NCBI RefSeq assembly: GCF_014334735.1
Contig: NZ_CP060587.1
Location: 62,001-126,000 of the forward strand
Origin: Aeromicrobium senzhongii
Lineage (GTDB): Bacteria; Actinomycetota; Actinomycetes; Propionibacteriales; Nocardioidaceae
Direction of reading: 5' to 3'
DNA length: 64,000 nt
The notes under the pieces were generated by a model, which was given only the letters and a program-made list of their open reading frames with translations, was not told the origin of the DNA and did not search any database. Positions within the stretch are counted from its first letter, which is position 1; the number at the start of each line of letters is the position of its first letter. A program made the translations under genes and the position numbers. This document shows positions 16,359 through 27,902 of the stretch, piece after piece.

Positions 16359-17066
16359 GTGGACTGGAACGACTATGACGCCGCGTTGTTCGATCTCGAC
16401 GGAGTGATCACTCCGACCGCTCGCGTGCACCAACTGGCCTGGGCCAGGATGTTCACCGACTTCCTGCAGGGCCGGGACGTCGACCCCTACACGGAGGCGG
16501 ACTACTTCGCCTACGTCGACGGGAAGCCGCGTTACGAGGGTGTCGCCTCGTTCCTCGGGTCCCGAGGAATCGAGCTCCCCCACGGGGACCCCTCCGACGA
16601 CCCGTCCGCCGAGACGGTCTGCGGCTTGGGCAACCGCAAGAACGACTACTTCTCCGAGGTGCTGCGCACCGAGGGTGTCGAGGCGTACCCCGGCTCGATC
16701 GCCCTGCTCGACGCGCTCGAGGAGCGCGGCGTGAAGTCGGCCCTCGTGTCGAGCTCGCGCAACGCGCGGCCCGTGCTGGCGGCGGCCGGGTTGGCCGACC
16801 GCTTCGAGGTGGTCGTCGACGGCGAGGTCGCCGCCGCCGAGCACATCGCGGGCAAGCCCAGACCCGACACCTTCCTCATCGCCGCCGAGCGACTCGGCGT
16901 CGCCTCGAAGCGCTCCGTCGTCCTCGAGGACGCGGTCTCGGGCGTGCAGGCCGGCGCAGCCGGTGACTTCGGACTGGTGGTCGGCGTCGATCGGGGCGCC
17001 GGGGCCGACGTCCTGCGCGAGAACGGCGCGGACGTCGTCGTGTCCGACCTGGCGGAGTTGCTGTGA
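16359..17066 (+). CDS. pgmB: Beta-phosphoglucomutase family HAD phosphatase/mutase
   Basis: The 235-residue HAD protein has motif I FDLDGVITPT (nucleophile Asp plus Asp+2), a four-helix cap with HQLAWARMF and RKNDYF as in beta-PGM, motif II SSSRN, motif III Lys in GKPRPDTF, and motif IV VLEDAVSGVQAG. Beta-PGM converts beta-glucose-1-phosphate to glucose-6-phosphate. The direct downstream GH65 phosphorylase would supply beta-glucose-1-phosphate, and the stop overlaps its GTG start, which supports the assignment. Start GTG 16359 is preferred; TTG 16329 would add ten residues. Confidence 0.9.
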   Translation: MDWNDYDAALFDLDGVITPTARVHQLAWARMFTDFLQGRDVDPYTEADYFAYVDGKPRYEGVASFLGSRGIELPHGDPSDDPSAETVCGLGNRKNDYFSEVLRTEGVEAYPGSIALLDALEERGVKSALVSSSRNARPVLAAAGLADRFEVVVDGEVAAAEHIAGKPRPDTFLIAAERLGVASKRSVVLEDAVSGVQAGAAGDFGLVVGVDRGAGADVLRENGADVVVSDLAELL

Positions 17067-19567
17067 GCTGGCACGAGGCGCCGGAGACCGCCGACTTCCT
17101 CGACCGCTCCCGGTGGCCCGTCGATCCGTGGCGACTGGTCGAGACGCACCCCGACCAGACCGACCTGGGCGTGGCCGAGACCTTGTTCTCGGTGGCCAAC
17201 GGCTACCTGGGCATGCGCGGCAACGTCACCGAGGGCCGTGACTCCCACACCCACGGCACTTTCATCAACGGCTTCCACGAGACATGGCCGATCCACCATG
17301 CCGAGGAGGCGTTCGGGTTCGCCCGTGTCGGCCAGACCATCGTCAACGTTCCCGACGCCAAGGTCATCCGGCTGTACGTCGACGACGAGCCGTTGCTGCT
17401 CAGCGTCGCCGACCTGCTCGAGTACGAGCGCTCCCTGGACTTCCGCGACGGGGTCCTGCGCCGCGAGATCCTGTGGCGCACCCCGTCGAACAAGCTGGTG
17501 AAGGTCGTCGCGACGCGCATGGTCTCGTTCGCCCAGCGGCACCTGGCCGTGCTGGAGTTCGAGGTCACGATGCTCGACGCCAGCGCCCCGATCGCGCTGT
17601 CCTCGCAGATCCTCAACCGCCAGGACGGCGAGGACGAGTACCACGTCCGCTCCAAGGCGATGGGTGAAGGACACGATCCCCGCAAGTCCGAGGGCTTCGA
17701 CCGCCGTGTGCTCGAGCCGAAGTACCGCTGGGGCGACGCCGACGAGGGCCGCGTGGCCCTGGGGTTCCGGTGCTACGACAGCGGCATGACGCTCGCGGTC
17801 GCGGCCGACCACGAGTTGGTGACCGACAACCTCAGCGACACGACGGTCCAGGTCGAGGACGACCTCGCCAAGGTGACGTACCGGATCGCCGCCGAGCCCG
17901 GCGTGCCGATCCGGCTGACCAAGCTGGTCGCCTATCACACCTCCCGCGGCGTTCCGGCGCGCGAACTGGTCGACCGGTGCCGCCGCACGCTCGACCGCGC
18001 CTTCCATGAGGGCGTCCAGAAGCAGTACGACGACCAGCGGGCTTGGCTCGAGGACTTCTGGAAGCGCTCCGACGTCGAGGTCCCCGGCCACGTGGAGGTC
18101 CAGCAGGCGATCCGGTGGAACCTGTTCCAGGTCGCCCAGGCCAGCGCCCGCGCCGAGGGTGCGGGCATCCCGGCGAAGGGCCTCACGGGGTCGGGCTACA
18201 GCGGCCACTACTTCTGGGACACCGAGGTCTACGTCCTGCCGTTCCTGACCTACACGAACCCCGACCACGCGCGGAACGCCCTGCGTTTCCGGTACAGCCT
18301 GCTCGACGCCGGCCGCAAGCGAGCCCACGAGATGTCGCAGTCCGGGGCCCTGTTCCCCTGGCGCACCATCAACGGGGAGGAGGCCTCTGCCTTCTTCGCC
18401 GCCGGTACGGCGCAGTACCACATCGACGCCGACATCGCGTATGCCGTGGCGCAGTACTACCTCGCCACCTCCGACGAGGACTTCATGTTCCGTCAGGGGA
18501 TCGACATCCTCGTCGAGACGGCCCGGATGTGGGTGGACCTGGGCTTCTGGCGTGACGAGGAGGTCGGCACCTTCCACATCCACGGCGTCACCGGCCCCGA
18601 CGAGTACACGACAGTCGTCAACGACAACCTCTTCACCAACGTCATGGCCCGGTTCAACCTGGCTGCGGCCGCCCAGTCGGTGAAGCTGCTCAGTCAGCGC
18701 GACTCGATGGCCTACGACCGCATGGTCGTCCGGCTGGGGTTGAAGGACCACGAGGTCGGCGACTGGGAGCGGGCGGCGCGCAACATGGCGATCCCGTTCG
18801 ACGAGGCACTCGGGGTGCACCCGCAGGACCAGCACTTCCTCGAGCGCGAGGTGTGGGACCTCGACAACACCCCGCTGGAGAAGCGGCCGCTGCTGTTGAA
18901 CTACCACCCGCTGGTCATCTACCGGTTCCAGGTGATCAAGCAGGCCGACGTGGTCCTGGCGCTGTACCTGCAGGGCAACCACTTCACCAACGAGCAGAAG
19001 CGCGCCAACTTCGCGTACTACGACCCGATCACCACCGGCGACTCCACGTTGTCCGCGGTCGTGCAGTCGATCATCGCCGCCGAGGTCGGGTACCGCGACC
19101 TGGCCTACCGCTACTTCCTCGGCGCCCTGTTCGTCGACCTGGCCGACCGGCACAAGAACGCGACCGACGGCGTGCACGTCGCCTCGACCGGCGGCATCTG
19201 GAGCGTCCTGGCCTGCGGCTTCGGCGGCTTCCGCGACCACCAGGGCGAGTTCACGCTCGACCCCAGGCTCCCCGAGGCGTGGGACGAGCTGATCTACCGC
19301 CTCACGATCCAGGGCACCCGCGTGCGAGTGACGGTCCGTCAGAACGAGCTGGAGCTGTTCATCGAGGAGCAGCAGCCGAACGGGCTGGGTGAGTTGGTCG
19401 ACCCGGTCTTCAGCGTGCGGGGCCGCACGGTCAAGGTCTCGCCGGGCGATCCGACGCTGGTCCCGCTCGACGGGCAGGGTCCGCACATCGAAGGGACCCC
19501 GCAGCCGGTCGCCGGGCGTCGCCGCGCGGACGGCACCGTGATCACGGCGATCGTCCCGGGAAGCTGA
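17063..19567 (+). CDS. Glycoside hydrolase family 65 disaccharide phosphorylase
   Basis: The 834-residue protein is full length for GH65: an N-terminal beta-sandwich, a helical linker, an (alpha/alpha)6 barrel and a small C-terminal sheet. Barrel motifs include GHYFWDTEVYVLPF (about residue 380) and GVTGPDEYTTVVNDN (about residue 509), which holds the catalytic acid Glu. These inverting phosphorylases cleave alpha-linked glucose disaccharides (maltose, trehalose, kojibiose) with phosphate to give beta-glucose-1-phosphate. The overlapping pgmB feeds this into glycolysis. Which disaccharide is used cannot be decided from the sequence alone. Only 7 bp separate it from the convergent lipid-kinase gene. 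Confidence 0.92.
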   Translation: MSWHEAPETADFLDRSRWPVDPWRLVETHPDQTDLGVAETLFSVANGYLGMRGNVTEGRDSHTHGTFINGFHETWPIHHAEEAFGFARVGQTIVNVPDAKVIRLYVDDEPLLLSVADLLEYERSLDFRDGVLRREILWRTPSNKLVKVVATRMVSFAQRHLAVLEFEVTMLDASAPIALSSQILNRQDGEDEYHVRSKAMGEGHDPRKSEGFDRRVLEPKYRWGDADEGRVALGFRCYDSGMTLAVAADHELVTDNLSDTTVQVEDDLAKVTYRIAAEPGVPIRLTKLVAYHTSRGVPARELVDRCRRTLDRAFHEGVQKQYDDQRAWLEDFWKRSDVEVPGHVEVQQAIRWNLFQVAQASARAEGAGIPAKGLTGSGYSGHYFWDTEVYVLPFLTYTNPDHARNALRFRYSLLDAGRKRAHEMSQSGALFPWRTINGEEASAFFAAGTAQYHIDADIAYAVAQYYLATSDEDFMFRQGIDILVETARMWVDLGFWRDEEVGTFHIHGVTGPDEYTTVVNDNLFTNVMARFNLAAAAQSVKLLSQRDSMAYDRMVVRLGLKDHEVGDWERAARNMAIPFDEALGVHPQDQHFLEREVWDLDNTPLEKRPLLLNYHPLVIYRFQVIKQADVVLALYLQGNHFTNEQKRANFAYYDPITTGDSTLSAVVQSIIAAEVGYRDLAYRYFLGALFVDLADRHKNATDGVHVASTGGIWSVLACGFGGFRDHQGEFTLDPRLPEAWDELIYRLTIQGTRVRVTVRQNELELFIEEQQPNGLGELVDPVFSVRGRTVKVSPGDPTLVPLDGQGPHIEGTPQPVAGRRRADGTVITAIVPGS

Positions 19568-19573
19568 CGCCGG

Positions 19574-21184
19574 CTACGGCGCCGGGGCGAGGCTGGCGGG
19601 AACCCGCACCAGCACGACGCCGGGGTGGACCTGGGCGGTGATCTCCTGGAACTCGCCGACCGGGTCGCCGTCCAACTGCATCGGCACGGGCTTCTCGGCG
19701 CGGATGTGCACCTTCTGGGCGCACAGCCGCGCCAGCCGCTCGTCGTTGGACTTGCGACGCATCAGCACGCGGGCCACGATCGACAGCCAGCCGATGAAGC
19801 GCTTCGGGGCGACGACCACGATGTCGAGCACCCCGTCGTCGATCTGGGCCTCGGGCAGCAGCGGGATGCCCGCCTGCAGGAATCCCACGTTGCCGATCAC
19901 GACCGTGCGGGCGCGGAAGTGCCGCGGCGGATCGTTGTCGAGCGTGATGGCGACCTTGGTGCGCGGGAAGGTGACCGCCTTGAGGCCCGACAGGAAGTAC
20001 GCGAGGTAGCCCACGCGCTTCTTGAGGTCCTCGTTGACGCCGGTCATGATCATCGCGTCCATGCCCAGGCCCGCCATGACCAGGAACGAGGTCTCGGTGC
20101 CGCCGTCGGTCGAGAAGCTGGCCAGGTCGATCGCGCGGTCCTGTCCGCCGAAGACCACGTCGAGCGCATCGCGGGTGTTGACGGGGATGTCGAGGTTGCG
20201 GGCCAGCAGGTTGCCCGTGCCCAGCGGCAGCACGCCGATCGCCACACCGGAGCGGGTGGCCTCCTCGCACACGGAGCGGACCGTCCCGTCGCCGCCCGCG
20301 GCGATGATGAGGTCGACGCCCGCGTCCAGGGCGGCACGGGTCTGCCCGTGGCCCGGGTCCTCGACGGTGGTCTCGAACCACCGCGGCTCGCCCCACCCGT
20401 GCAGCGCGCCCACCTGGCGCACCTTGGTCTTGAAGTCCTCGACGTCACCGACCTTGACCGGGTTCAGCACCACGGCGGCGCGGCGCTGGCCGGAGCCGGT
20501 CAGGACGGCGGTCTCGGCCGGGGCCCGGCCACTGCCGCTGACCGTCAGCCGCCACAGCAACAGCGGGACGAAACTGCCGAAGCACAGGCCGGCCGTCACG
20601 TCGCTGAGGAAGTGCACCCCCAGGAAGACACGGTCGGCCGCGACCACCAGTGCGAGGACGATCCACAGCGTCAGCAACAGTCGCCGGCGCAGACCGCGCC
20701 CGGTCAGGACGATCGTCAGCAGGGCGAGCACCGTGAAGAAGAGGCCGGCGCCGGCGGAGTGACCGCTGGGGAACGAGTGGCCGCCGATCTCGTGCAGGGG
20801 CAGGTCCCAGACGGGGCGCTCACGCCGGACGACCAGCTTGATCAGGGCGTTGCCGCCCAGCACCACGACGGCACTGACCACGACCCAGATCGCCAGCAGG
20901 CGCTCGTTGCGCCACCACAGCAGGCCGGCCAGGATCGCCAGCGCCACGCCGACGCTCCAGTTGCTGGTCACGGTCGCGGCGATGTCCAGCACGTCCACGA
21001 GCCACGGGCGTCCGTCCGTGACGTCGTACGCCCACTCGGCCACGTTCTGGTCGAGGTCGATCAGGGGCCGCCACGTGGTGGTGACGAGCACCGTCAGAAG
21101 GACGAACAGGACCGCCTCGACCGCCATCAGGAGGGTGGGGATGAACGGCCGGTCACCGTCGGCACGGCGCAGGTCGATCGTCAC
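19574..21184 (-). CDS. PAP2 phosphatase-diacylglycerol kinase fusion
   Basis: One 536-residue protein carries two opposing lipid domains. Residues ~1-215 form a membrane PAP2 phosphatase with about six helices and the three motifs KLVVRRERP, FPSGHSAGAG and GVHFLSDVTAG. Residues ~225-530 form a diacylglycerol kinase/sphingosine-kinase-like domain with AAGGDGTVRSV and LPLGTGNLLARNLDIP. The two halves would dephosphorylate and phosphorylate membrane lipids such as phosphatidate or undecaprenyl derivatives. Start GTG 21184 begins at VTIDLRRADG before the first helix. Such fusions are known in actinobacteria. It is divergent from serS, with 84 bp between. Confidence 0.88.
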   Translation of the reverse strand: MTIDLRRADGDRPFIPTLLMAVEAVLFVLLTVLVTTTWRPLIDLDQNVAEWAYDVTDGRPWLVDVLDIAATVTSNWSVGVALAILAGLLWWRNERLLAIWVVVSAVVVLGGNALIKLVVRRERPVWDLPLHEIGGHSFPSGHSAGAGLFFTVLALLTIVLTGRGLRRRLLLTLWIVLALVVAADRVFLGVHFLSDVTAGLCFGSFVPLLLWRLTVSGSGRAPAETAVLTGSGQRRAAVVLNPVKVGDVEDFKTKVRQVGALHGWGEPRWFETTVEDPGHGQTRAALDAGVDLIIAAGGDGTVRSVCEEATRSGVAIGVLPLGTGNLLARNLDIPVNTRDALDVVFGGQDRAIDLASFSTDGGTETSFLVMAGLGMDAMIMTGVNEDLKKRVGYLAYFLSGLKAVTFPRTKVAITLDNDPPRHFRARTVVIGNVGFLQAGIPLLPEAQIDDGVLDIVVVAPKRFIGWLSIVARVLMRRKSNDERLARLCAQKVHIRAEKPVPMQLDGDPVGEFQEITAQVHPGVVLVRVPASLAPAP

Positions 21185-21268
21185 GGCAGTCCTCTCGTCG
21201 GTGTGGCGCCCGCCAAGCGTAACCGCGCCGCGACAGCTCGGCCGGTCGCGCCTCGCTAGGCTGGCGGG

Positions 21269-22546
21269 GTGATCGATCCCCGACTGTTGCGTGACGAAGC
21301 CGACCTGCTGCGAGCCGCCCAGGAGCGTCGCGGCGAGTCGTCCCAGCTCGTCGACGACCTGATCGCGGCCGACGAGGCCCGTCGCGCCGCCATCGTGGCC
21401 TTCGAGGCGGTCCGCTCCGAGCAGAAGCAGCTCGGCAAGCAGATCCCGAAGGCCCAAGGTGAGGAGAAGCAGGCTCTGCTGGCCCGCACCAAGGAGCTCA
21501 GCGTCGAGGTCAAGGCCGCGGAAGCCGCCCAGGCCGAGACCGCCCGGGCGTTCGAGGACCTGTTGAAGACGCTTCCCAACCCCACCGTCGACGCGCCGCC
21601 CGGCGGCGAGGACGACTTCGTCGTGCTGGAGGAGATCGGCACGCCCCGCGACTTCGCCGCCGAGGGCTTCGAGCCGCGCGACCACCTCGAGCTGGGCGAG
21701 ATGCTCGGTGCGATCGACGTCGAGCGCGGCGCCAAGGTCAGCGGCTCGCGGTTCTACTACCTGACCGGCGTCGGCGCGCAGCTGGAGCTGGCGCTCGTGC
21801 AGCTGGCGATGAAGACCGCCGCCGACTGGGGCTTCACGCCGATGATCCCGCCCGCGCTGGTCAAGCCGCAGGCGATGGAGGGCACCGGGTTCCTGGGCCA
21901 GGCCGCCGACGACGTCTACCACCTGGAGAAGGACGACCTGTACCTCGTGGGCACCTCTGAGGTGCCGCTCGCGGCCTATCACGGTGGCGAGATCCTCCCC
22001 ACCGAGTCGCTGCCGCGTCGCTACGCCGCCTTCAGCCCGTGCTTCCGGCGCGAGGCCGGCTCGTACGGCAAGGACACGCGGGGCATCTTCCGCGTGCACT
22101 GGTTCGACAAGGTCGAGATGTTCGTCTACACGACGCTCGAGGAGGCGGCCGCCGAGCACGAGCGGCTGCTGGGCTGGGAGAAGGCGTGGCTGGAGAAGCT
22201 CGAGCTGCCCTTCCGGGTCATCGACGTGGCGGCGGGCGACCTCGGGCTGTCGGCCGTCCGCAAGTTCGACTGCGAGGCGTGGATCCCGACCCAGGCGAAG
22301 TACCGCGAGCTCTCGTCGGCCTCGAACTGCACCGAGTTCCAGGCACGCCGGCTGGACACCCGCACGCGCGCGACCGGCGAGGACGGTACGTCGCACGTGG
22401 CGACGCTGAACGGCACGCTGTGCGCCATGACCCGCACGATCGTCGCCCTGCTCGAGAACGGCCAGCAGGCCGACGGCTCGGTCCGCCTGCCGGCGGCGCT
22501 GCACCCGTACCTGGGCGAGGTCCTGCGCCCGGTCGGGGACCGCTGA
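21269..22546 (+). CDS. serS: Seryl-tRNA synthetase
   Basis: The 425-residue class II synthetase begins with the long antiparallel coiled-coil arm that grips tRNA-Ser (residues ~1-110, rich in Glu, Lys and Ala). The catalytic core follows, with motif 2 [21 protein letters not shown] and motif 3 [19 protein letters not shown]. It charges tRNA-Ser with serine in the cytoplasm. Start GTG 21269 gives [15 protein letters not shown], as in other actinobacteria. The next gene begins 4 bp after the stop, suggesting co-transcription. Confidence 0.98.
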   Translation: MIDPRLLRDEADLLRAAQERRGESSQLVDDLIAADEARRAAIVAFEAVRSEQKQLGKQIPKAQGEEKQALLARTKELSVEVKAAEAAQAETARAFEDLLKTLPNPTVDAPPGGEDDFVVLEEIGTPRDFAAEGFEPRDHLELGEMLGAIDVERGAKVSGSRFYYLTGVGAQLELALVQLAMKTAADWGFTPMIPPALVKPQAMEGTGFLGQAADDVYHLEKDDLYLVGTSEVPLAAYHGGEILPTESLPRRYAAFSPCFRREAGSYGKDTRGIFRVHWFDKVEMFVYTTLEEAAAEHERLLGWEKAWLEKLELPFRVIDVAAGDLGLSAVRKFDCEAWIPTQAKYRELSSASNCTEFQARRLDTRTRATGEDGTSHVATLNGTLCAMTRTIVALLENGQQADGSVRLPAALHPYLGEVLRPVGDR

Positions 22547-22549
22547 GCC

Positions 22550-23335
22550 ATGGCGTGGCGTCCCCGGCTCGTCGCACTCGACGTCGACGGCACCATCGTC
22601 GACCATGACAACCAGCTGAGCCCCGCGGTCAAGGACGCGATCCTGGCCCTGCGCGAGCAGGGGATCCCCGTGGTCATCGCCACCGGACGCGCGGTGCCGG
22701 GCGTCTACGACGTGCTCGACAAGCTGGGCTTCCGCGAGGGTCTCGGCGTGGCCAGCAACGGCTCGGTGGTGTTCGAGGTCGACCCGTTCGAGGTCGTCCA
22801 CACCACGACCTTCGACGCCCGTGAGGCCGTGCGCCGCGTCCTGGAGCGCGTGCCCGAGGCGCTCGTGGCGGTCGAGGAGGTCGGCGTGGGGTACCGCGTG
22901 AACCGCGCCTTCCCGCACGGAGAGATCAGCGGCGACATCATCCTCGACGAGGTCGAGCGCATGGTGTCCCAGCCGGTGACCCGCGTCGTCGTGCGCGCCC
23001 CCGACCACGACCGCGACAAGTTCTCCTCGCTCGTGGAGGACCTCGGCCTCGAGGGCACGAACTACTACATCGGCTACACGGCGTGGCTCGACCTGGCGCC
23101 AGAGGGCGTCTCGAAGGCCTCCGGGCTGGACGTCGTGTGCCACCGCATGGGGCTGACCGCCGCCGACGTGCTCGCCGTCGGCGACGGGAACAACGACCTC
23201 GAGATGCTCCAGTGGGCCGGCCGTGGCGTCGCCATGGGTCAGGCCCCCGACGAGCTCAAGGCGGCCGCCGACGACGTCACGGGTGCCGTCGAGGAGGACG
23301 GCCTCGCGGCCGAGCTCCGTCGCTGGCTGGACTGA
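22550..23335 (+). CDS. HAD family Cof-type hydrolase
   Basis: The 261-residue protein has HAD motif I LDVDGTIVDHDN, motif II IATGRA, a large C2-type cap in the middle, and motif IV GDGNNDLEM, the Cof/IIB pattern. These enzymes dephosphorylate sugar phosphates, nucleotides or cofactors such as FMN or PLP. ATG 22550 follows the serS stop by 3 bp, so it is likely to be in the serS transcript. The substrate is unknown. Confidence 0.9.
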   Translation: MAWRPRLVALDVDGTIVDHDNQLSPAVKDAILALREQGIPVVIATGRAVPGVYDVLDKLGFREGLGVASNGSVVFEVDPFEVVHTTTFDAREAVRRVLERVPEALVAVEEVGVGYRVNRAFPHGEISGDIILDEVERMVSQPVTRVVVRAPDHDRDKFSSLVEDLGLEGTNYYIGYTAWLDLAPEGVSKASGLDVVCHRMGLTAADVLAVGDGNNDLEMLQWAGRGVAMGQAPDELKAAADDVTGAVEEDGLAAELRRWLD

Positions 23336-23374
23336 GCCGGCACCGTTCACCGCAGCGCAGGAGCCGCTCAGCGG

Positions 23375-23390
23375 TGTGTGCTGGCGCACA
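23375..23390 (+). promoter_or_regulatory. Possible Crp/GlxR site upstream of acs
   Basis: TGTGTGCTGGCGCACA is a TGTG-N8-CACA palindrome (extended arms GGTGTG/CACACC) 79 bp before the acs start. GlxR/Crp sites are TGTGA-N6-TCACA, so the inner A and T are missing. A Crp/GlxR-type gene lies at 29360-30037, which makes the match worth noting but weak. Confidence 0.3.
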
Positions 23391-23468
23391 CCGGTGGGGA
23401 TGGGGCACGGTGGAGTCGTCCACAATGGTGACCCGCGACACACCGCATCCCGCCCAGGAGGCCCACCC

Positions 23469-25439
<1,971 letters not shown>

Positions 25440-25458
25440 CCCCAGCGGGACCCCCGCG

Positions 25459-25494
25459 CCCGCCGGGGTGGCCACGAAGGGCTGCCCCGGCGGG
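25459..25494 (+). terminator. Terminator hairpin after acs
   Basis: Arms CCCGCCGGGG (25459-25468) and CCCCGGCGGG (25485-25494) with a 16-nt loop, followed by ATTTGGG. It lies 20 bp after the acs stop and just before the holin-like gene. Confidence 0.6.
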
Positions 25495-25513
25495 ATTTGG
25501 GTACGCTCACACC

Positions 25514-25942
25514 ATGACGAAGCCCACGGACGACCCCACGATCGGACGACTCGTCGCAGATGTGACCCGCGACCTGTCGTCGATCGTCCAGCACGAGATC
25601 GCCTTGGTGAAGTCCGAGTTGCGCGTCAGCGTGAAGGCCGGCGGCATCGGCGCAGCGCTCGTCGCGGCTGCCGCGTTCCTGCTGCTGCTCGTGCTGATCC
25701 TCGGCTCCGTCACCATCGCCTACTTCCTGACGATGACCGGTCTCCACGCGGCGTGGGCGTTCCTCATCGTCACGGTGTTCTACCTGCTCGTGGCCGTGGT
25801 CCTGCTGCTCGTGGCGTGGTCGCGGTTCAAGAAGATCCGGGTGCCCGAGAAGTCCATCGGCACGGCGCGTCAGCTGCCGTCGGCGCTCAAGCCCGGCAAC
25901 CACGCGGCGGGGAACCGCGTCAAGACCGCCGCGCGCGGCTGA
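25514..25942 (+). CDS. Actinobacterial Holin-X family membrane protein
   Basis: The 142-residue protein has a polar N-terminal amphipathic region (residues ~10-42), two close transmembrane helices (AALVAAAAFLLLLVLILGSV and WAFLIVTVFYLLVAVVLLLVAW), and a basic tail. This is the pattern of the Holin-X family. Despite the name these are chromosomal membrane proteins in most actinobacteria, with unknown function. Position next to acs and marP matches Rv3669. Start ATG 25514. Its 3' end overlaps the convergent gene by 23 bp. Confidence 0.75.
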   Translation: MTKPTDDPTIGRLVADVTRDLSSIVQHEIALVKSELRVSVKAGGIGAALVAAAAFLLLLVLILGSVTIAYFLTMTGLHAAWAFLIVTVFYLLVAVVLLLVAWSRFKKIRVPEKSIGTARQLPSALKPGNHAAGNRVKTAARG

Positions 25943-26735
25943 CCAGTCCCACCACGATCAGCGCGGCGCCACCCAGCGCCACCCAGATCAACGTCACGTC
26001 CAGCGACGCGACGACGTGGTCGGTCAGCTCGTCGCGCAGATGGCGACCCGCCTCGGTGGTGGTGGCGGCCTGCTCGTCGACGAGGCGGGGCAGGGCGAGC
26101 CGGCCCAGGACCCACCACGCGGCGGCCGCCAGCACGGCACCGAGGCCCAGGGCGGCCAGTGTGGTGCCCCGTCGTCGCGACACCACGAGCGCCAGCAGGG
26201 CGGCGATCACCGCGGTCCCGACCGCGACGGTCGTCGTCGCCCTGGCGCGCGACGTCGCAGCCACGAAGTCGGCCGGGTCCTTCTCGCTCATGGTGACCAG
26301 TAGCTCACCGGGCGGCGGCAGGTCGACGGGCAGCTTCGCCGAGACCTCGCCGAGGGCGACCTCCACCAAGGGGGAGACGTCGGCCCGGACGTTCTTCGGG
26401 GTCGGCTCGGCGTAGAGCCGCTGGTGCGTGTCGCGGGCCACCTCGGCCCACGCCTTGTCCCAGTCCGGGGAGTCCGTCAGGCGCAGCACCCCGTCGCGGA
26501 CGACGTCCGCGATCCGGTCGTGCAGGACGCCGGTCAGCCCGGTCCGGTCCGCGAACGCCTCGCCGGCAGTGTCGGCGGCCGCCCGCTGGACCTGCCGGTC
26601 GTCGCCGACCTGCGAGACCAGGTCGACGAAGCCGCTCTCGCTCTGGACGTGCGTGGCCGTCCAGCCCGCGCCGATGCCGACGAAGGTGGCCGCCGTGGCC
26701 ACGCACCACAGCAGGGCGGTCGCGACGGTGCGCAT
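25920..26735 (-). CDS. Membrane protein of unknown function downstream of marP
   Basis: The 271-residue protein has an N-terminal helix (TALLWCVATAATFVGIGAGW), a ~130-residue extracytoplasmic region rich in Asp and Glu, and three C-terminal helices starting near residue 165, ending in RARRS. I do not recognise the family. It begins at ATG 26735, whose A is the last base of the marP stop, so it is translationally coupled to the protease gene. GTG 26744 is an alternative start. Coupling suggests a role alongside MarP in the envelope, but this is inference. Confidence 0.6.
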   Translation of the reverse strand: MRTVATALLWCVATAATFVGIGAGWTATHVQSESGFVDLVSQVGDDRQVQRAAADTAGEAFADRTGLTGVLHDRIADVVRDGVLRLTDSPDWDKAWAEVARDTHQRLYAEPTPKNVRADVSPLVEVALGEVSAKLPVDLPPPGELLVTMSEKDPADFVAATSRARATTTVAVGTAVIAALLALVVSRRRGTTLAALGLGAVLAAAAWWVLGRLALPRLVDEQAATTTEAGRHLRDELTDHVVASLDVTLIWVALGGAALIVVGLVSRARRS

Positions 26736-27901
26736 CAGGCGCACTGGCCCGTCGACACCGTGGCCTCGGCCCGCGCCGCGGCCCGGGCGATCGGGATCGT
26801 CTCGGCCGCGGTCACCGCGTAACCGGTCTCCGGGTCGGAGATGGACGCCGCGAAGATCACTCCGATCACCTCGCCCTTCGTCGAGATCAGTGGCCCGCCG
26901 GAGTTGCCCGACCGGACGAGCGAGCGGATGGAGAAGACGTCGCGCGACACGCGGCCGTTCCCGTAGATGTCGGGACCCTTCAGGTCCAGTCGGCCACGGA
27001 TTCGCGCGGACCGCGCGTCGAACGGACCGTTCTCGGGGAATCCGAGGACGGCGGCGGGGTCACCCTGCTGGGCGCCGGTCTCGAAGCGGAGGGGCTTCGC
27101 GTCCAGTCCGGGGACGTCGACGACGGCGAGGTCGAGATCGGGATCGAACCACACCGGCCGTGCGTCGTACCGGCGGTTGCCCACCGTGACGGTGGGCTCG
27201 TCCACCCCGGCCAGGACGTGCGCGTTGGTCATGATCCGGTCACGGGCGATGACGAAGCCCGAGCCCTCGATGGTGCGGTTGCACTCCGCCTCACCGAGCA
27301 CGCGCACCACGCTGTCCCGGGCGGCACGGACCGACTTCAGCGCCAGCGTCTTGTCGTCCGGCGGCTCGGTGGCGGGGATGATCTCGGTCTCGAACGGGTC
27401 GAGGTACCGGGGGAAGACGTCGCCGGTGAGCGTGTCGGTGAAGGCCTGGAGGGCCTCGCCCGCGCGCTGCGGCATGAGCTGGTCGACGCGCTGCAGGACC
27501 GTCGAGTCGCGAACCGCCGCGCTGACGTACGGCAGCGTCGACGCGCTCACCGCGTAGCCCAGCGCCCAGGACGCGGCCATCACGACACTGGTGCCGAAGG
27601 CGGCTCCGAGCACGGCGTCGATCGCGCGCCCCGGGCCTCGGCGGATGCGCAGCGAGCGGCCGATCATGCTGCCGGTGAAGTTGCCCACGGCGGCGACGAC
27701 GAACACGAACACGATCGACATGACCGCCGACAGGGCGTCACCGGACCCCTGGGTGAAGAACCGCGGCGCCAGGGCGATGCCGAGCAGGAAGCCGAGCAGC
27801 AGGCCACCGCCGGAGAAGACGTTCGAGACGAACCCGTGGACCCAGCCGGCGTAGGCGTAGACCACGAACGTCGTGATCAGGACGAGATCGAGCCAGTTCA
27901 T
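26735..27901 (-). CDS. marP: MarP-like membrane serine protease
   Basis: The 388-residue protein has four N-terminal helices of a CvpA/colicin V-type domain (residues ~1-150) and a periplasmic trypsin-like protease domain. The triad is visible: His in MTNAHVLAG (~225), Asp in DLDLAVVDV, and Ser in SGNSGGPL (~333). Cys in AECNRT and the C-terminal Cys in GQCA could pair as in MarP. In M. tuberculosis MarP (Rv3671c) keeps the cytoplasm near neutral under acid stress. Neighbours match that locus: NUDIX and nth upstream. Confidence 0.92.
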   Translation of the reverse strand: MNWLDLVLITTFVVYAYAGWVHGFVSNVFSGGGLLLGFLLGIALAPRFFTQGSGDALSAVMSIVFVFVVAAVGNFTGSMIGRSLRIRRGPGRAIDAVLGAAFGTSVVMAASWALGYAVSASTLPYVSAAVRDSTVLQRVDQLMPQRAGEALQAFTDTLTGDVFPRYLDPFETEIIPATEPPDDKTLALKSVRAARDSVVRVLGEAECNRTIEGSGFVIARDRIMTNAHVLAGVDEPTVTVGNRRYDARPVWFDPDLDLAVVDVPGLDAKPLRFETGAQQGDPAAVLGFPENGPFDARSARIRGRLDLKGPDIYGNGRVSRDVFSIRSLVRSGNSGGPLISTKGEVIGVIFAASISDPETGYAVTAAETIPIARAAARAEATVSTGQCA

Positions 27902-27902
27902 G

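Noticed and set aside
19574..23443. A single open frame of 1289 codons on the minus strand
   Set aside because: Only the part up to 21184 is a real protein (PAP2-lipid kinase). The rest is the reverse of serS and the HAD gene, whose plus-strand frames have clear family motifs.
25514..25942. Prophage signal from the holin-like gene
   Set aside because: Holin-X family proteins are ordinary chromosomal membrane proteins in actinobacteria, and all neighbours are housekeeping genes.
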